64,000 bases of DNA from Siccirubricoccus phaeus (GTDB lineage Bacteria > Pseudomonadota > Alphaproteobacteria > Acetobacterales > Acetobacteraceae): assembly GCF_008360935.1 (NCBI RefSeq), contig NZ_SRXO01000012.1, positions 124,001 to 188,000 on the forward strand, in the 5' to 3' direction. The notes beneath the pieces are model-generated. The model had not been told where the DNA came from. It searched no databases and was given only the letters and a program-made list of their open reading frames with translations. Below, one piece after another: positions 15,703-24,160 of the stretch (within the stretch, counting starts at the first letter, position 1; the number at the start of each line of letters is the position of its first letter). Made by a program: the position numbers and the translations under genes.

Positions 15703-18174
15703 TTACCCCCGCAGCGCGGCCCCCGTGGCCTTCACCACCGCCGCCACGATCTTCCCCGCCACCGCCTCGATGTCCGCATCGGTCAGCGTCGCCTCGCGCG
15801 GCTGCAGCGTCACCTGGATGGCGAGGCTGACCTTGCCTTCCGGCAGCTTGTCGCCGGCATAGCGGTCGAACAGCATGACATCCGCGATGAGCGCCTTGTC
15901 CGCGTTCCGCGCCGCGCGCAGCAGCGCCTCGGCCGGTACCGTCGCGTCCACCAGGAAGGCGAAGTCGCGCCGCAGCGGCTGGAAGGCCGGCAGGTCGGGC
16001 GCGCCTTTCTTCCGCTTCTTCGGCTCCGGCACCGCGTCCAGGAACACCTCGAACGCCACCGCCGGCCCGGCGATGTCGAGCGCGGCGCGGATTTTCGGAT
16101 GCAGCTCCCCGAAGGTGGCCAGCACCGTCTTCGGCCCCTGCCGCACCACGCCGCTGCGGCCCGGATGGTAGAAGCCCGGGGCATCCGCAGTGACGGAGAG
16201 CGCCGCCATCGGCACGCCGAGCGCCGAGAGCACGGCGAGCGCATCGCCCTTGGCGTCCATCGCATCGACGGGGCGGGAGGCCTCCGCCCAATGCCGCGGC
16301 GTGTGGCCTGCCCGCACCCCGGCGGCGACGGCCAATTGCCCTTCCGGCGAGGGATCGCGATAGGCCGCGCCGAGCTCCGCCAGCGCCACATCCGGCCAGC
16401 CGCGCGCAGCGCTGCGCGCGGCGGCCAAAGCGAGGCTCGCCACCGGCGTCGGCCGCATCTGGTCGAGATCGGCGGCGATCGGGTTCTCCAGATGCAGCGT
16501 CTCCGGCGTGGCGCCGAAGAGGGCCGCAATCTTCGCCTCCAGGAAGCCGAAGCTGACGCAATCCAGCATGCCGCGCGCCGCCAGCACCCGGCGGGCCAGC
16601 ACGGCGCGGGCCTGCTTCGGCGTCAGCGCCGGCGGCGGGACGATGCCGGCGGTAGGCAGCGAGACGGGCGGGATGGCGTCGAGGCCGCGCAGCCGCAGCA
16701 CCTCCTCCACCAGATCGGCCTCGGGCTCGATGACGGCGCAGCCCTCGGCGGCGGCGCGGGCGCGCTCCGGCTTCAGGCCGGGGAATTGGTCCAGCGCGCC
16801 GCAGCCGGCGATGTCGTTGCGCCAGGAGGGGATGGCGACCGCCACCTTCGCCGCGTCGCGCGCTTCGACGGTGAAGCCGAGGCGTTCCAGCGCGCCCACC
16901 GCCTCGTCGGGCGGCACCTCGGCACCGCCGAGGCCGGCCAGGCGCTCGAAACGCAGCGTGGCGCTGCGCTGCCAGGCGGGGGGGGTGCCGGCTGCCGCCA
17001 CCTCGCTCGCCTCGCCGCCGCAGAGCTGGATCATCAGCTCGGTGGCCAGGTCCAGCGCCAAAGGCGGCAGGGCCGGGTCCACGCCGCGCTCGAACCGCGC
17101 GCGGGCATCGGTGCGGATATCGTGCCGGCGGCCGGAAAGGGCGATGCGCACCGGGTCGAACAGCGCGCATTCGATGAAGCATTCGGTGGTGGTCTCGTCG
17201 CAGCCCGTGGGGGCGCCGCCGATGATGCCGCCCAGGGCTTCCGGCCCGGCGGCGTCGGCGATGACGCCATCCTCCGGCGTCAGCGCATACTCCTTGCCGT
17301 TCAGCGCGGCGAGCACCTCGCCCGCCCGCGCCATGCGCATGGTCAGCGTGCCACCCTTCACCTTCGCCACGTCGAAGACGTGCAGTGGCCGGCCGAGGCC
17401 GAAGGTGAAGAGGTTCGTCACATCCACCAGCGCATTGATCGGCCGCTGGCCGATCGCCACCAGCCAATCCTGCAGCCATTTCGGCGAGGGGCCGTTGCGC
17501 AGCCCACGGATGGCGCGGCCGAGGACGTAGTCGCAGGCGCGCGGATCGGCGATCTCCCAGCGCAGCGGCGAGGCATAGGCCGGCGCCACCGCGGGCGTCG
17601 GCAGCGGCTGCAGCGTGCCGAGGCCCGCCGCCGCCAGATCCCGCGCCACGCCGCGCACGCCGAGCGCATCGCCGCGATTGGGCGTGACGCTGATCTCGAT
17701 GACCGGGTCGTCGAGCCCGGCCCAGGTCACGTAGCTCTCGCCGAGCGGGGTGTCTTCGGGCAGGTCCACGATGCCGCTATGGTCGTCGCCGAGGCCCATC
17801 TCGCGCGCCGAGAGCATCATCGCCTCGGAGGCGACGCCGCGGATTTCTCCACGTTTCAGGGTGATGCCCGTGCCGGGGATATAGGCGCCGGGCAATGCGA
17901 CAACGCCTTTCATGCCGGCCCGCGCATTCGGAGCGCCGCAGACGACGGAGAGCAGCTTGCCGTCGCCCGGATCGACCTTCAGCGCGCGAAGGCGATCGGC
18001 GTTGGGGTGCTGCACCGCCTCCACCACATGGGCGATGCGGAAGGCGGCGAGCGCCGCGCCGCGATCCTCCACGCCTTCCACCTCCAGCCCGATGCGGTTG
18101 AGGGTGGCGAGGATGATCTCCAGCGAGGCCTCGGTCGCGAGATGCGCGCGGAGCCAGGAGAGCGGGAATTTCAT
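15703..18174 (-). CDS. pheT: phenylalanyl-tRNA synthetase beta subunit
   Basis: Beta chain of the (alpha-beta)2 enzyme that charges tRNA-Phe, 823 residues. Domains in order are an N-terminal EMAP-like tRNA-binding region (about 38–150, VVEAVQHPNADRLR), B3/B4 editing domain (about 210–385, with GCDETTTECFIE), B5 (about 405–480), the catalytic-like core, and a C-terminal FDX-ACB anticodon-binding domain. It lies downstream of pheS, separated by 136 nt filled by a family B repeat. Confidence 0.95.
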   Translation of the reverse strand: MKFPLSWLRAHLATEASLEIILATLNRIGLEVEGVEDRGAALAAFRIAHVVEAVQHPNADRLRALKVDPGDGKLLSVVCGAPNARAGMKGVVALPGAYIPGTGITLKRGEIRGVASEAMMLSAREMGLGDDHSGIVDLPEDTPLGESYVTWAGLDDPVIEISVTPNRGDALGVRGVARDLAAAGLGTLQPLPTPAVAPAYASPLRWEIADPRACDYVLGRAIRGLRNGPSPKWLQDWLVAIGQRPINALVDVTNLFTFGLGRPLHVFDVAKVKGGTLTMRMARAGEVLAALNGKEYALTPEDGVIADAAGPEALGGIIGGAPTGCDETTTECFIECALFDPVRIALSGRRHDIRTDARARFERGVDPALPPLALDLATELMIQLCGGEASEVAAAGTPPAWQRSATLRFERLAGLGGAEVPPDEAVGALERLGFTVEARDAAKVAVAIPSWRNDIAGCGALDQFPGLKPERARAAAEGCAVIEPEADLVEEVLRLRGLDAIPPVSLPTAGIVPPPALTPKQARAVLARRVLAARGMLDCVSFGFLEAKIAALFGATPETLHLENPIAADLDQMRPTPVASLALAAARSAARGWPDVALAELGAAYRDPSPEGQLAVAAGVRAGHTPRHWAEASRPVDAMDAKGDALAVLSALGVPMAALSVTADAPGFYHPGRSGVVRQGPKTVLATFGELHPKIRAALDIAGPAVAFEVFLDAVPEPKKRKKGAPDLPAFQPLRRDFAFLVDATVPAEALLRAARNADKALIADVMLFDRYAGDKLPEGKVSLAIQVTLQPREATLTDADIEAVAGKIVAAVVKATGAALRG

Positions 18175-18190
18175 CTTGGAGCGCCTATCG

Positions 18191-18310
18191 CTGCCTGTCG
18201 CTGCCCGTTGCCCTGGCGCGGCTTTGCCGCGGCAGGCTGTGCCGAAGCGCGGATCGGGAGGGACCCTTCGGGGCCCCGGCGACGCCGCGCAGCGGTGGCG
18301 TGGGGATCGG
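18191..18310 (+). repeat. intergenic repeat family B, copy 3, inside the pheS–pheT operon
   Basis: About 120 bp that fills the gap between pheS (stop at 18311) and pheT (start at 18174). It begins with the core shared exactly with 2035–2062, continues with AGGCTGTGCCGAAGCGC as in copy 1, and ends CGCGCAGCGGTGGCGTGGGG. It includes hairpins CGCGGC-TTT-GCCGCG and GACCC-TTCG-GGG-like. No ORF. Its position could alter pheT expression relative to pheS. Confidence 0.7.
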
Positions 18311-19387
18311 TCATACCCCCTCCGCGAGCGAAGGCGGCGAGAGCGGGTCGCTCGCCCAGTGGCGCAGCCAGCGCAGGTCGCTCTCGTAGAAGGGGCGGAG
18401 GTCGGGCATGCCGTGCTTCAGCATGGTGATGCGCTCGATCCCCATGCCGAAGGCGAAGCCCTGCCACTCCCGCGGATCGAGGCCGCAATTGGCCAGCACC
18501 TTGGGGTGCACCATGCCGGAACCCAGGATCTCCAGCCAGTCGCCGCCTGCGCCCAGCGCGCCGGTCTTCCGGTTCCAGCCGATATCCACCTCCATGGAGG
18601 GCTCGGTGAAGGGGAAGTAGGAGGCGCGGAAGCGCACCGGCAGGTCGGCGATGCCGAAGAAGGCGCGGAGGAAGTCGATCAGGCAGCCCTTGAGATGGCC
18701 GAGATGGATGTGGCGGTCGATGACCAGCCCCTCCACCTGGTGGAACATCGGGCTGTGGGTCGCGTCATGGTCGGCGCGCCAAGTGCGGCCTGGAACGATG
18801 ACGCGGATCGGCGGCTCCTGCGAGAGCATGGTGCGGGCCTGCACCGGCGAGGTGTGGGTGCGCAGCACCGGCCGGCGGCCATCCGGCCCGGCGGGCAGAT
18901 AGAAGGTGTCGTGGTCCTGCCGCGCCGGGTGGTGGTCCGGGATGTTCAGCGCGGAGAAATTCAGCCAGTCGGACTCGATATCCGGCCCTTCCGCCACGGA
19001 GAAGCCCTGGGCGCCGAACAGGGCCACCAGCTCCTCGAAGGTGCGGCTGATGGGGTGGATGCCGCCTTCCCCGGCGGGCGCCGCCGGGCGGGGCGGCAGG
19101 GTCACGTCAAGCCGCTCCGCGGCCAAGCGGGCGTCCAGCGCCGCTTCCTCCAACGCCAGGCGGCGGGCCTCGATGGCCGCCTCCAGCTCGCCCTTCAGCC
19201 GGTTCAGCGCCGCCCCGCGCTCCTTCCGCTGCTCGGCCGGGACGGCGCCCAGCCCCTTCAGCAGCCCGGTCAGCCGGCCGCTCCGGCCCAGCGTCGCCAC
19301 GCGCACCGCATCCCAGGCGCGCAGATCGGCGGCGGCGGCGAGAAGTTCGGCGGTTTCGGCCCGGAGGGCCTGAAGGTCATCGCTCAT
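18311..19387 (-). CDS. pheS: phenylalanyl-tRNA synthetase alpha subunit
   Basis: Catalytic alpha chain, 358 residues. It has an N-terminal coiled-coil tRNA-binding arm (about 1–90) followed by the class II core. Visible core segments are HPISRTFEELVALFGAQGF (near 110–128), DHDTFYL, RTHTSPVQARTM, HSPMFHQVEGLVID and the motif 3 GFAFGMGIERI near the C-terminus. ATG 19387 is chosen; longer readings run back into the rplT gap. It forms an operon with rpmI, rplT and pheT. Confidence 0.95.
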   Translation of the reverse strand: MSDDLQALRAETAELLAAAADLRAWDAVRVATLGRSGRLTGLLKGLGAVPAEQRKERGAALNRLKGELEAAIEARRLALEEAALDARLAAERLDVTLPPRPAAPAGEGGIHPISRTFEELVALFGAQGFSVAEGPDIESDWLNFSALNIPDHHPARQDHDTFYLPAGPDGRRPVLRTHTSPVQARTMLSQEPPIRVIVPGRTWRADHDATHSPMFHQVEGLVIDRHIHLGHLKGCLIDFLRAFFGIADLPVRFRASYFPFTEPSMEVDIGWNRKTGALGAGGDWLEILGSGMVHPKVLANCGLDPREWQGFAFGMGIERITMLKHGMPDLRPFYESDLRWLRHWASDPLSPPSLAEGV

Positions 19388-19409
19388 GCATCGCGGGTCC
19401 CGGACAGGC

Positions 19410-19437
19410 AAAAGGCCGCACCCTGGCGGGAGCGGCC
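19410..19437 (-). terminator. terminator- or attenuator-like hairpin between rplT and pheS
   Basis: On the minus strand GGCCGC (19437–19432) pairs with GCGGCC (19419–19414) around a 12-nt loop and is followed directly by TTTT (19413–19410). It sits 23 nt before the pheS start. Phenylalanyl-tRNA synthetase operons are known to use attenuation in enterobacteria. I see no Phe-rich leader peptide here, so a partial terminator is the simpler reading. Confidence 0.45.
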
Positions 19438-19470
19438 CCTTGCGCAACACTCTACCCCGAAGGGGAAGGA

Positions 19471-19845
19471 TCAGCCAGCCGGCGCGGAGGCCGGCTTCGC
19501 CGCGCGGGCCTTCTCGACCAGCGCGGCAAAGCTCGCCGGGTCGTCGAAGGCGATGGCGGCCATCACCTTGCGGTCCAGCTCGATCCCCGCGGCCTTCACC
19601 CCGGCGATGAACTGGGAATAGGTCAGCCCGTGCTCCCGCACCGCGGCGTTGATCCGCTGGATCCACAGGCCGCGGAAGTCGCGCTTCTTGTTGCGGCGGT
19701 CGCGATAGGCGTATTGCAGCGCCTTCTCGACCCGCTCCAGCGCGGGACGGTAATTGGTGGAGGACCGGCCGACATAGCCCTTGGCGAGCTTCAGGACCTT
19801 CTTGTGCCGGGCATGGGCGGTAACGCCCCGCTTCACGCGTGCCAT
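19471..19845 (-). CDS. rplT: 50S ribosomal protein L20
   Basis: Large-subunit assembly protein binding 23S rRNA, 124 residues. The characteristic N-terminus [20 protein letters not shown], then [20 protein letters not shown] and [10 protein letters not shown], are all visible. The Ala/Pro-rich tail [13 protein letters not shown] is a lineage-specific extension. It lies 12 nt after rpmI and upstream of pheS. Confidence 0.97.
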   Translation of the reverse strand: MARVKRGVTAHARHKKVLKLAKGYVGRSSTNYRPALERVEKALQYAYRDRRNKKRDFRGLWIQRINAAVREHGLTYSQFIAGVKAAGIELDRKVMAAIAFDDPASFAALVEKARAAKPASAPAG

Positions 19846-19857
19846 GGTGCCGCCTCC

Positions 19858-20064
19858 TTACCGCTCGAGCCCGTAGGGGGCCCACTGCTTCACCGTCAGC
19901 CCATCCTGGTGGCGCAGCACCTGGGTGCCGGTGTTCTGCCGCTTCACCTTGGAGGAGCGGGCGGAAAGGTTGTGCCGCTTCTTGCCCGGGCCGGCGAGCA
20001 CCTTGCCGGTGGCGGTGATCTTGAAGCGCTTCTTCACAGAAGACTTCGTCTTCATCTTGGGCAT
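19858..20064 (-). CDS. rpmI: 50S ribosomal protein L35
   Basis: Small basic ribosomal protein of 68 residues. The N-terminus [20 protein letters not shown] and the [16 protein letters not shown] segment are typical. ATG 20064 has GGAGG 7 nt upstream. It heads the rpmI–rplT–pheS–pheT operon. The usual upstream partner infC is absent; a plus-strand gene lies there instead. Confidence 0.96.
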   Translation of the reverse strand: MPKMKTKSSVKKRFKITATGKVLAGPGKKRHNLSARSSKVKRQNTGTQVLRHQDGLTVKQWAPYGLER

Positions 20065-20479
20065 TTCGGACCTCCGTACTCGGCCGTGAGGCGCCCCGGC
20101 GAAGGGGCGCGAGAACGCGGCCGGGCATGCCCTACAGGCCCGGCGCGCGTGGGAGGCGGGCGTATAGCGGCGCCCCCCGGCGGAGGCAAGACGCGGCGGC
20201 GCCGGGGCTGCGGGGTGCCACCGCGCAGGCGGGCATGATTTTGCAACCAAGCCGTGTCTTTGAGCCGTCCCGATCGTCTCAAAGAGTGTAATATTAAGCT
20301 GTGCCACTGCCGGTTGCTGGACTTATTCCCGCTCCGCATCGCAACATGAGAACACGGCCAGGGGAATTTCACCTTTTCGGAGAGAGGTGCCGCGAAATGC
20401 GGCAACGCCGGGGCGGTGGGCATGCCAGGCCAAGCTGATCCGCGGCCCCGCCGCCGAACCCGTTGCACGGAGAGCGCCG
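20065..20479. other. divergent intergenic region rpmI / Hint_2 gene
   Basis: A 415-nt region containing the promoters of the ribosomal-protein operon (minus) and the Hint_2 gene (plus). It is locally AT-richer around 20285–20305 (TAATATTAAG, a possible -10-type box). It also contains the palindrome at 20258–20284. I see no small gene. Confidence 0.5.
20258..20284. promoter_or_regulatory. CTTTGAG-N13-CTCAAAG inverted repeat, possible operator
   Basis: Perfect 7-nt arms CTTTGAG (20258–20264) and CTCAAAG (20278–20284) surround a 13-nt spacer. They lie just before an AT-rich stretch in the divergent region. The form suits a dimeric regulator site, but a small hairpin is equally possible. No regulator gene is adjacent. 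Confidence 0.35.
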
Positions 20480-21433
20480 ATGCCCACCTCTGATTCCCCC
20501 TATTCCGTCTATCTGCTGTCCGGCGTGGACAGCACCGGCGACACGACCGGCGCCATCAGCGGCGCGCCGGCCACCGGCAGCACCATCACCCTGTCCGGCA
20601 CCGGGAATTTCAGCCTGGATTCCGGCGAGGGCTTCGGCACCCAGGTGCCGGGCCAGACCGGCACGGTGCTGCTCAGCTATCGCGGCCTGGCGGTGGTGGA
20701 CGGGGTGTCCGGCTTCTATGCCTCCGGCACCGTCGGCGGCAGCCTCAAATACTACTTCTTCACCAAGGACCCGGCCGCGCTCGGCAGCGGCGCCGCGGCC
20801 ACGCTGAGCCCGGATGCGGTGGGCGCCGGCGCCACGGACTACACCTTCTGCTTCATGCCCGGCACGCGGATCGCCACCCCGGCAGGCGAGCGCGCGGTGG
20901 AAAGCCTGGCGATCGGCGACCTCGTCACCACGCTTGCAGGCGAGACCCGCGCCATCCGCTGGATCGGCCGGCAGACCGTCTCCACCCTCTTCGCCGGCCG
21001 CGCCGACCGCCTGCCAGTCCGCATCAGGGCCGGCGCCCTGGCCGAGGGCGTCCCGAGTCGCGACCTGGTGCTCTCCGCCGGCCATGCCCTGCTGCTGGAC
21101 GGCGCGCTGGTACAGGCCGGCGCGCTGGTGAACGGCACCACCATCCTGCGGGATGAGGACGCGCCGGCAAGCTTCACCTATTACCATATCGAAACCGCCG
21201 ACCACGCCATCATCCTGGCGGAGAACACCCCGGCGGAGACCTTCCTGGACGCCGAGACCCGCGCCACCTTCGACAATGTGGCGGAGTACGAGGCGATGTT
21301 CGCCGAGGCGCCCGCCATGCCGGCGCTGGACCTGCCGCGCGCCCTGTCCCACCGCCAGGTGCCGGCCGCCATCCGCCAGCGCATCGCCGCCCGCGCCGCG
21401 GCGCTGGCCGGCCCGGACGCCGCCGCGGCCTGA
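20480..21433 (+). CDS. Hint_2 domain protein (hedgehog/intein-like)
   Basis: A 317-residue protein with a Gly/Thr/Ser-rich beta N-terminus (1–120) and a Hint_2 domain (about 124–270). The domain opens with C124 in CFMPGTRIATPAGERAVESL, then DLVTTLAGETRAIRWIGRQ and LSAGHALLLDGALVQAG, and ends near HIETADHAIILAENTPAETF. Such proteins are frequent in Acetobacteraceae and Rhodobacterales, often secreted without a classical signal, and their role is unknown. Start ATG 20480 follows CGGAGAG. Nucleophile Cys is present, so self-cleavage is conceivable. Confidence 0.8.
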   Translation: MPTSDSPYSVYLLSGVDSTGDTTGAISGAPATGSTITLSGTGNFSLDSGEGFGTQVPGQTGTVLLSYRGLAVVDGVSGFYASGTVGGSLKYYFFTKDPAALGSGAAATLSPDAVGAGATDYTFCFMPGTRIATPAGERAVESLAIGDLVTTLAGETRAIRWIGRQTVSTLFAGRADRLPVRIRAGALAEGVPSRDLVLSAGHALLLDGALVQAGALVNGTTILRDEDAPASFTYYHIETADHAIILAENTPAETFLDAETRATFDNVAEYEAMFAEAPAMPALDLPRALSHRQVPAAIRQRIAARAAALAGPDAAAA

Positions 21434-21549
21434 GCCCGGTCCCGCAGGCAGGGCGACCAGGCAGGGGCGGGCCGCGGCCGGCGGTCCGCCCTTTCTGCTG
21501 CCTGTCGCCTGGCCCTAATATCCTGCCCAACGGGGCAGGAGAGGCAGGG

Positions 21550-23121
21550 ATGGCCGACTCGATTCTTCTCGGCGCGGGCGATCTGCCCTGCCGCCTGCTG
21601 CTCGCCCGCGCCAACCGCCACGGGCTGATCGCCGGCGCCACCGGCACCGGCAAGACCGTGACCCTGCAGACCCTGGCAGAAGGGCTCTCTCGCGCCGGGG
21701 TGCCGGTGTTCTGCGCCGATGTGAAGGGCGACCTCGCCGGCCTGGCCGAGGCGGGCAGCCCCAACCCGAAGCTGGAGCAGCGCGCCGCCGCGCTGGGCGA
21801 GGCGGATTACGCCTATGAGCCCGCGCCCGCCGTCTTCTGGGACGTGTTCGGCCAGCTCGGCCACCCGCTGCGCGCCACCGTCGCCGAAATGGGCCCGGTG
21901 CTGCTGGCGCGGATGCTGGAGCTGAACGAAACCCAGGAAGGCGCCCTCGCCATCGCCTTCGCCCTGGCCGACGACGAAGGCCATCTGCTGCTGGATTTCA
22001 AGGATCTGCGGGCGATCCTCGGGCATGTGGCGGAGCGCGCCTCGGAGGTCAGCACCGCCTATGGCCATGTCACCAAGGCCAGTATCGGCACCATCCAGCG
22101 CCGCCTGCTGCTGCTGGAGCAGGAGGGCGGCGAGCGCTTCTTCGGCGAGCCGGCCCTGGCGCTGCAGGACCTGATGCTGCTGACGCCGGAGGGGCGCGGC
22201 GCGGTGAACGTGCTGGCGGCGGAAAAGCTCATCGCCTCGCCGCGGCTCTACGCCACCTTCCTGCTCTGGCTGCTCTCCGAGCTGTTCGAGGAGCTGCCGG
22301 AGGTGGGCGACCTGCCGAAACCCAAACTGGTCTTCTTCTTCGACGAGGCGCATCTGCTGTTCCGCGACGCGCCGCGCAGCCTGGTGGAGAAGGTGGAGAC
22401 GGTGGTGCGGCTCATCCGCTCCAAAGGGGTGGGGGTCTATTTCGTCACGCAGAACCCGCTGGATCTGCCGGCGACGGTGCTGGGGCAGCTCGGCAACCGG
22501 GTGCAGCATGCGCTGCGCGCCTTCACCCCGGCGGAGCAGAAGGCGGTGCGGGCGGCGGCGGAGACCTTCCGGCCCAACCCGAAGCTGCGGGTGGAGGAGG
22601 CGATCACCGCCCTGGGGGTGGGAGAGGCGCTGGTCTCCACCCTGCAGGAAGACGGCACGCCGAGCATGGTGGAGCGCGCCCGCATCCTGCCGCCGCGCGG
22701 CCGGATCGGGCCGCTGACGGCGGAGGAAAGGGCGGCGATCATGGGCCGCTCGCCGCTGGCCGGGCATTACGATACGCCGGTGGACCGGGAAAGCGCCTAT
22801 GAGCGGCTGGTGGGCCGCGCCTCGGCACCGCAGGCGGAAGGGCCGCAGCGCACCGGCGGCGCGCCGGTACGCGGCGGCAACCCCTGGGGCGGGGCCGCCC
22901 TGCCGCCCCGGCCAGTGCCGGAAGCGCGCGGGCCGCGGGGCGGCCGCATCCCCGATACCGGCGGAGGGCTGGGCGGCATGGTGGGGGATATCCTCACCGG
23001 GCGCGGCGGCCGGCGGGAAGGGGTGGTGGAATCCATGGCCAAATCCGCGGCGCGCAGCGTGGGGCGGCAACTCGGGAACGCGGTGCTGCGGGGGGTTTTG
23101 GGGTCTATCCTGAAACGCTGA
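21550..23121 (+). CDS. HerA-like ATPase of the DUF853 (YjgR) family
   Basis: A 523-residue P-loop ATPase of the HerA/FtsK superfamily. Walker A GATGTGKT is at 29–36 and Walker B LVFFFDEAHLLF at about 260–271, with D265 and E266. A sensor-like VTQNPLDLP follows, then FTPAEQKAVRAAAETFRPNP, typical of DUF853. The C-terminal 120 residues are Gly/Pro/Arg-rich and probably disordered. The E. coli homologue is poorly characterised. No nuclease partner (NurA) or defence gene is adjacent, so this is probably a housekeeping singleton. Confidence 0.87.
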   Translation: MADSILLGAGDLPCRLLLARANRHGLIAGATGTGKTVTLQTLAEGLSRAGVPVFCADVKGDLAGLAEAGSPNPKLEQRAAALGEADYAYEPAPAVFWDVFGQLGHPLRATVAEMGPVLLARMLELNETQEGALAIAFALADDEGHLLLDFKDLRAILGHVAERASEVSTAYGHVTKASIGTIQRRLLLLEQEGGERFFGEPALALQDLMLLTPEGRGAVNVLAAEKLIASPRLYATFLLWLLSELFEELPEVGDLPKPKLVFFFDEAHLLFRDAPRSLVEKVETVVRLIRSKGVGVYFVTQNPLDLPATVLGQLGNRVQHALRAFTPAEQKAVRAAAETFRPNPKLRVEEAITALGVGEALVSTLQEDGTPSMVERARILPPRGRIGPLTAEERAAIMGRSPLAGHYDTPVDRESAYERLVGRASAPQAEGPQRTGGAPVRGGNPWGGAALPPRPVPEARGPRGGRIPDTGGGLGGMVGDILTGRGGRREGVVESMAKSAARSVGRQLGNAVLRGVLGSILKR

Positions 23122-23125
23122 GGCA

Positions 23126-23290
23126 CCGGGAGGGGCGCCGCCCCTCCCGGACCCACCCCGCCAAAGGCCGAAGGGCCTTTGGAAACCCTTGAGTTTGGCG
23201 TCTCGACCGACGGGTCCGGACTAAAGGGTTCCAAGGGCCCTTCGGCCCTTGGCGAGTGGGAGTTTGAGGGAGGGCAGCGCCCTCCCTCAA
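23126..23290. repeat. composite palindromic element (family A), copy 2
   Basis: Four hairpins in the same order as copy 1. First is CCGGGAGGGGC-GCC-GCCCCTCCCGG (23126–23150). Second has arms CCAAAGGCC/GGCCTTTGG with loop GAAG (23161–23182). Third has arms CCAAGGGCC/GGCCCTTGG with loop CTTC (23231–23252). Fourth is TTGAGGGAGGGC-AGC-GCCCTCCCTCAA (23264–23290). The inner pair is again 70 nt apart with a 48-nt spacer. It fills the gap before dapF. Confidence 0.8.
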
Positions 23291-23332
23291 CACCTTGGCC
23301 TGACGCCCCGGAAAGCGCATATCCCCCGCACC

Positions 23333-24160
23333 ATGACTCCCTTCCGCAAGATGCACGGCCTCGGCAACGACTTCGTCGTGCTGGATGCTCGCCGGGCCGA
23401 TCTGCCGATCACCCCCGCCCGGGCGGCCGCCATCGCCGACCGCCGGCGGGGCATCGGCTGCGACCAGTTCATCGTCATGGAGCCCGGCGCGGACGGTGCG
23501 GATGTCTTCATGCGCATCCGCAACCCGGATGGCTCGGAGGCCGGGGCTTGCGGCAATGCCACCCGCTGCATCGCTGCCCTGGTGGCCGAGGAGACCGGCA
23601 AGGACCACGTCCTGGTCCGCACCGTCGCCGGCGATTTGCCGGTGGAACGCCTGCCCGGCGGCCTCTGGCGCGCCGATATGGGCCCTGCCCGGCTCGACTG
23701 GCGCGACGTGCCCCTGGCGCGGGAGGTTGACACGCTGCACCTGCCGCTGACGCGCGGCGGGCTGGCCGACCCCGCCGCCTGCTCCATGGGCAACCCCCAC
23801 GCCACCTTCTTCGTGCAGGATCTGCACGCGCTGCCGGTGGCGGCGCTGGGGCCCTCGCTGGAACGCGACCCGATCTTCCCGGAACGTGCCAATATCGGCT
23901 TCGCTCAGGTGCTGAACCCGGAGCATCTCCGCCTGGTGGTCTGGGAACGCGGCGCCGGCCTGACCCTCGCCTGCGGCTCCGGCGCCTGCGCCGCGCTGGT
24001 GAATGCGGCGCGGCGCGGCCTCACCGGCCGCCGCGCCACCGTTTCCCTGCCGGGCGGCGACCTCGTCATCGAATGGCGCGCGGACGGACATGTGCTGATG
24101 ACCGGCCCCGTCGCCACCGCCTTCACCGGCGCGCTCGACCTGGAGGCCTACGCCGCGTGA
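23333..24160 (+). CDS. dapF: diaminopimelate epimerase
   Basis: Converts LL- to meso-diaminopimelate for lysine and peptidoglycan synthesis. The 275 residues contain both catalytic cysteines, C73 in GACGNATRC and C214 in ACGSGACA, plus the N-terminal [15 protein letters not shown] and GCDQFIV. ATG 23333 matches the family start. Its stop overlaps the GTG of mtaB by 4 nt (GTGA), implying translational coupling. Confidence 0.96.
   Translation: MTPFRKMHGLGNDFVVLDARRADLPITPARAAAIADRRRGIGCDQFIVMEPGADGADVFMRIRNPDGSEAGACGNATRCIAALVAEETGKDHVLVRTVAGDLPVERLPGGLWRADMGPARLDWRDVPLAREVDTLHLPLTRGGLADPAACSMGNPHATFFVQDLHALPVAALGPSLERDPIFPERANIGFAQVLNPEHLRLVVWERGAGLTLACGSGACAALVNAARRGLTGRRATVSLPGGDLVIEWRADGHVLMTGPVATAFTGALDLEAYAA

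Noticed and set aside
20065-20479. infC expected upstream of rpmI
   Set aside because: No IF-3-like reading is present on the minus strand; infC must lie elsewhere in the genome.
20480-21433. Hint domain considered as an intein or polymorphic-toxin tip
   Set aside because: There are no exteins, no C-terminal toxin domain and no immunity gene; it fits the stand-alone Hint_2 family.
21550-23121. HerA-like ATPase considered as part of a defence system
   Set aside because: It belongs to the DUF853/YjgR branch, and no nuclease, Sir2 or NurA partner is adjacent.
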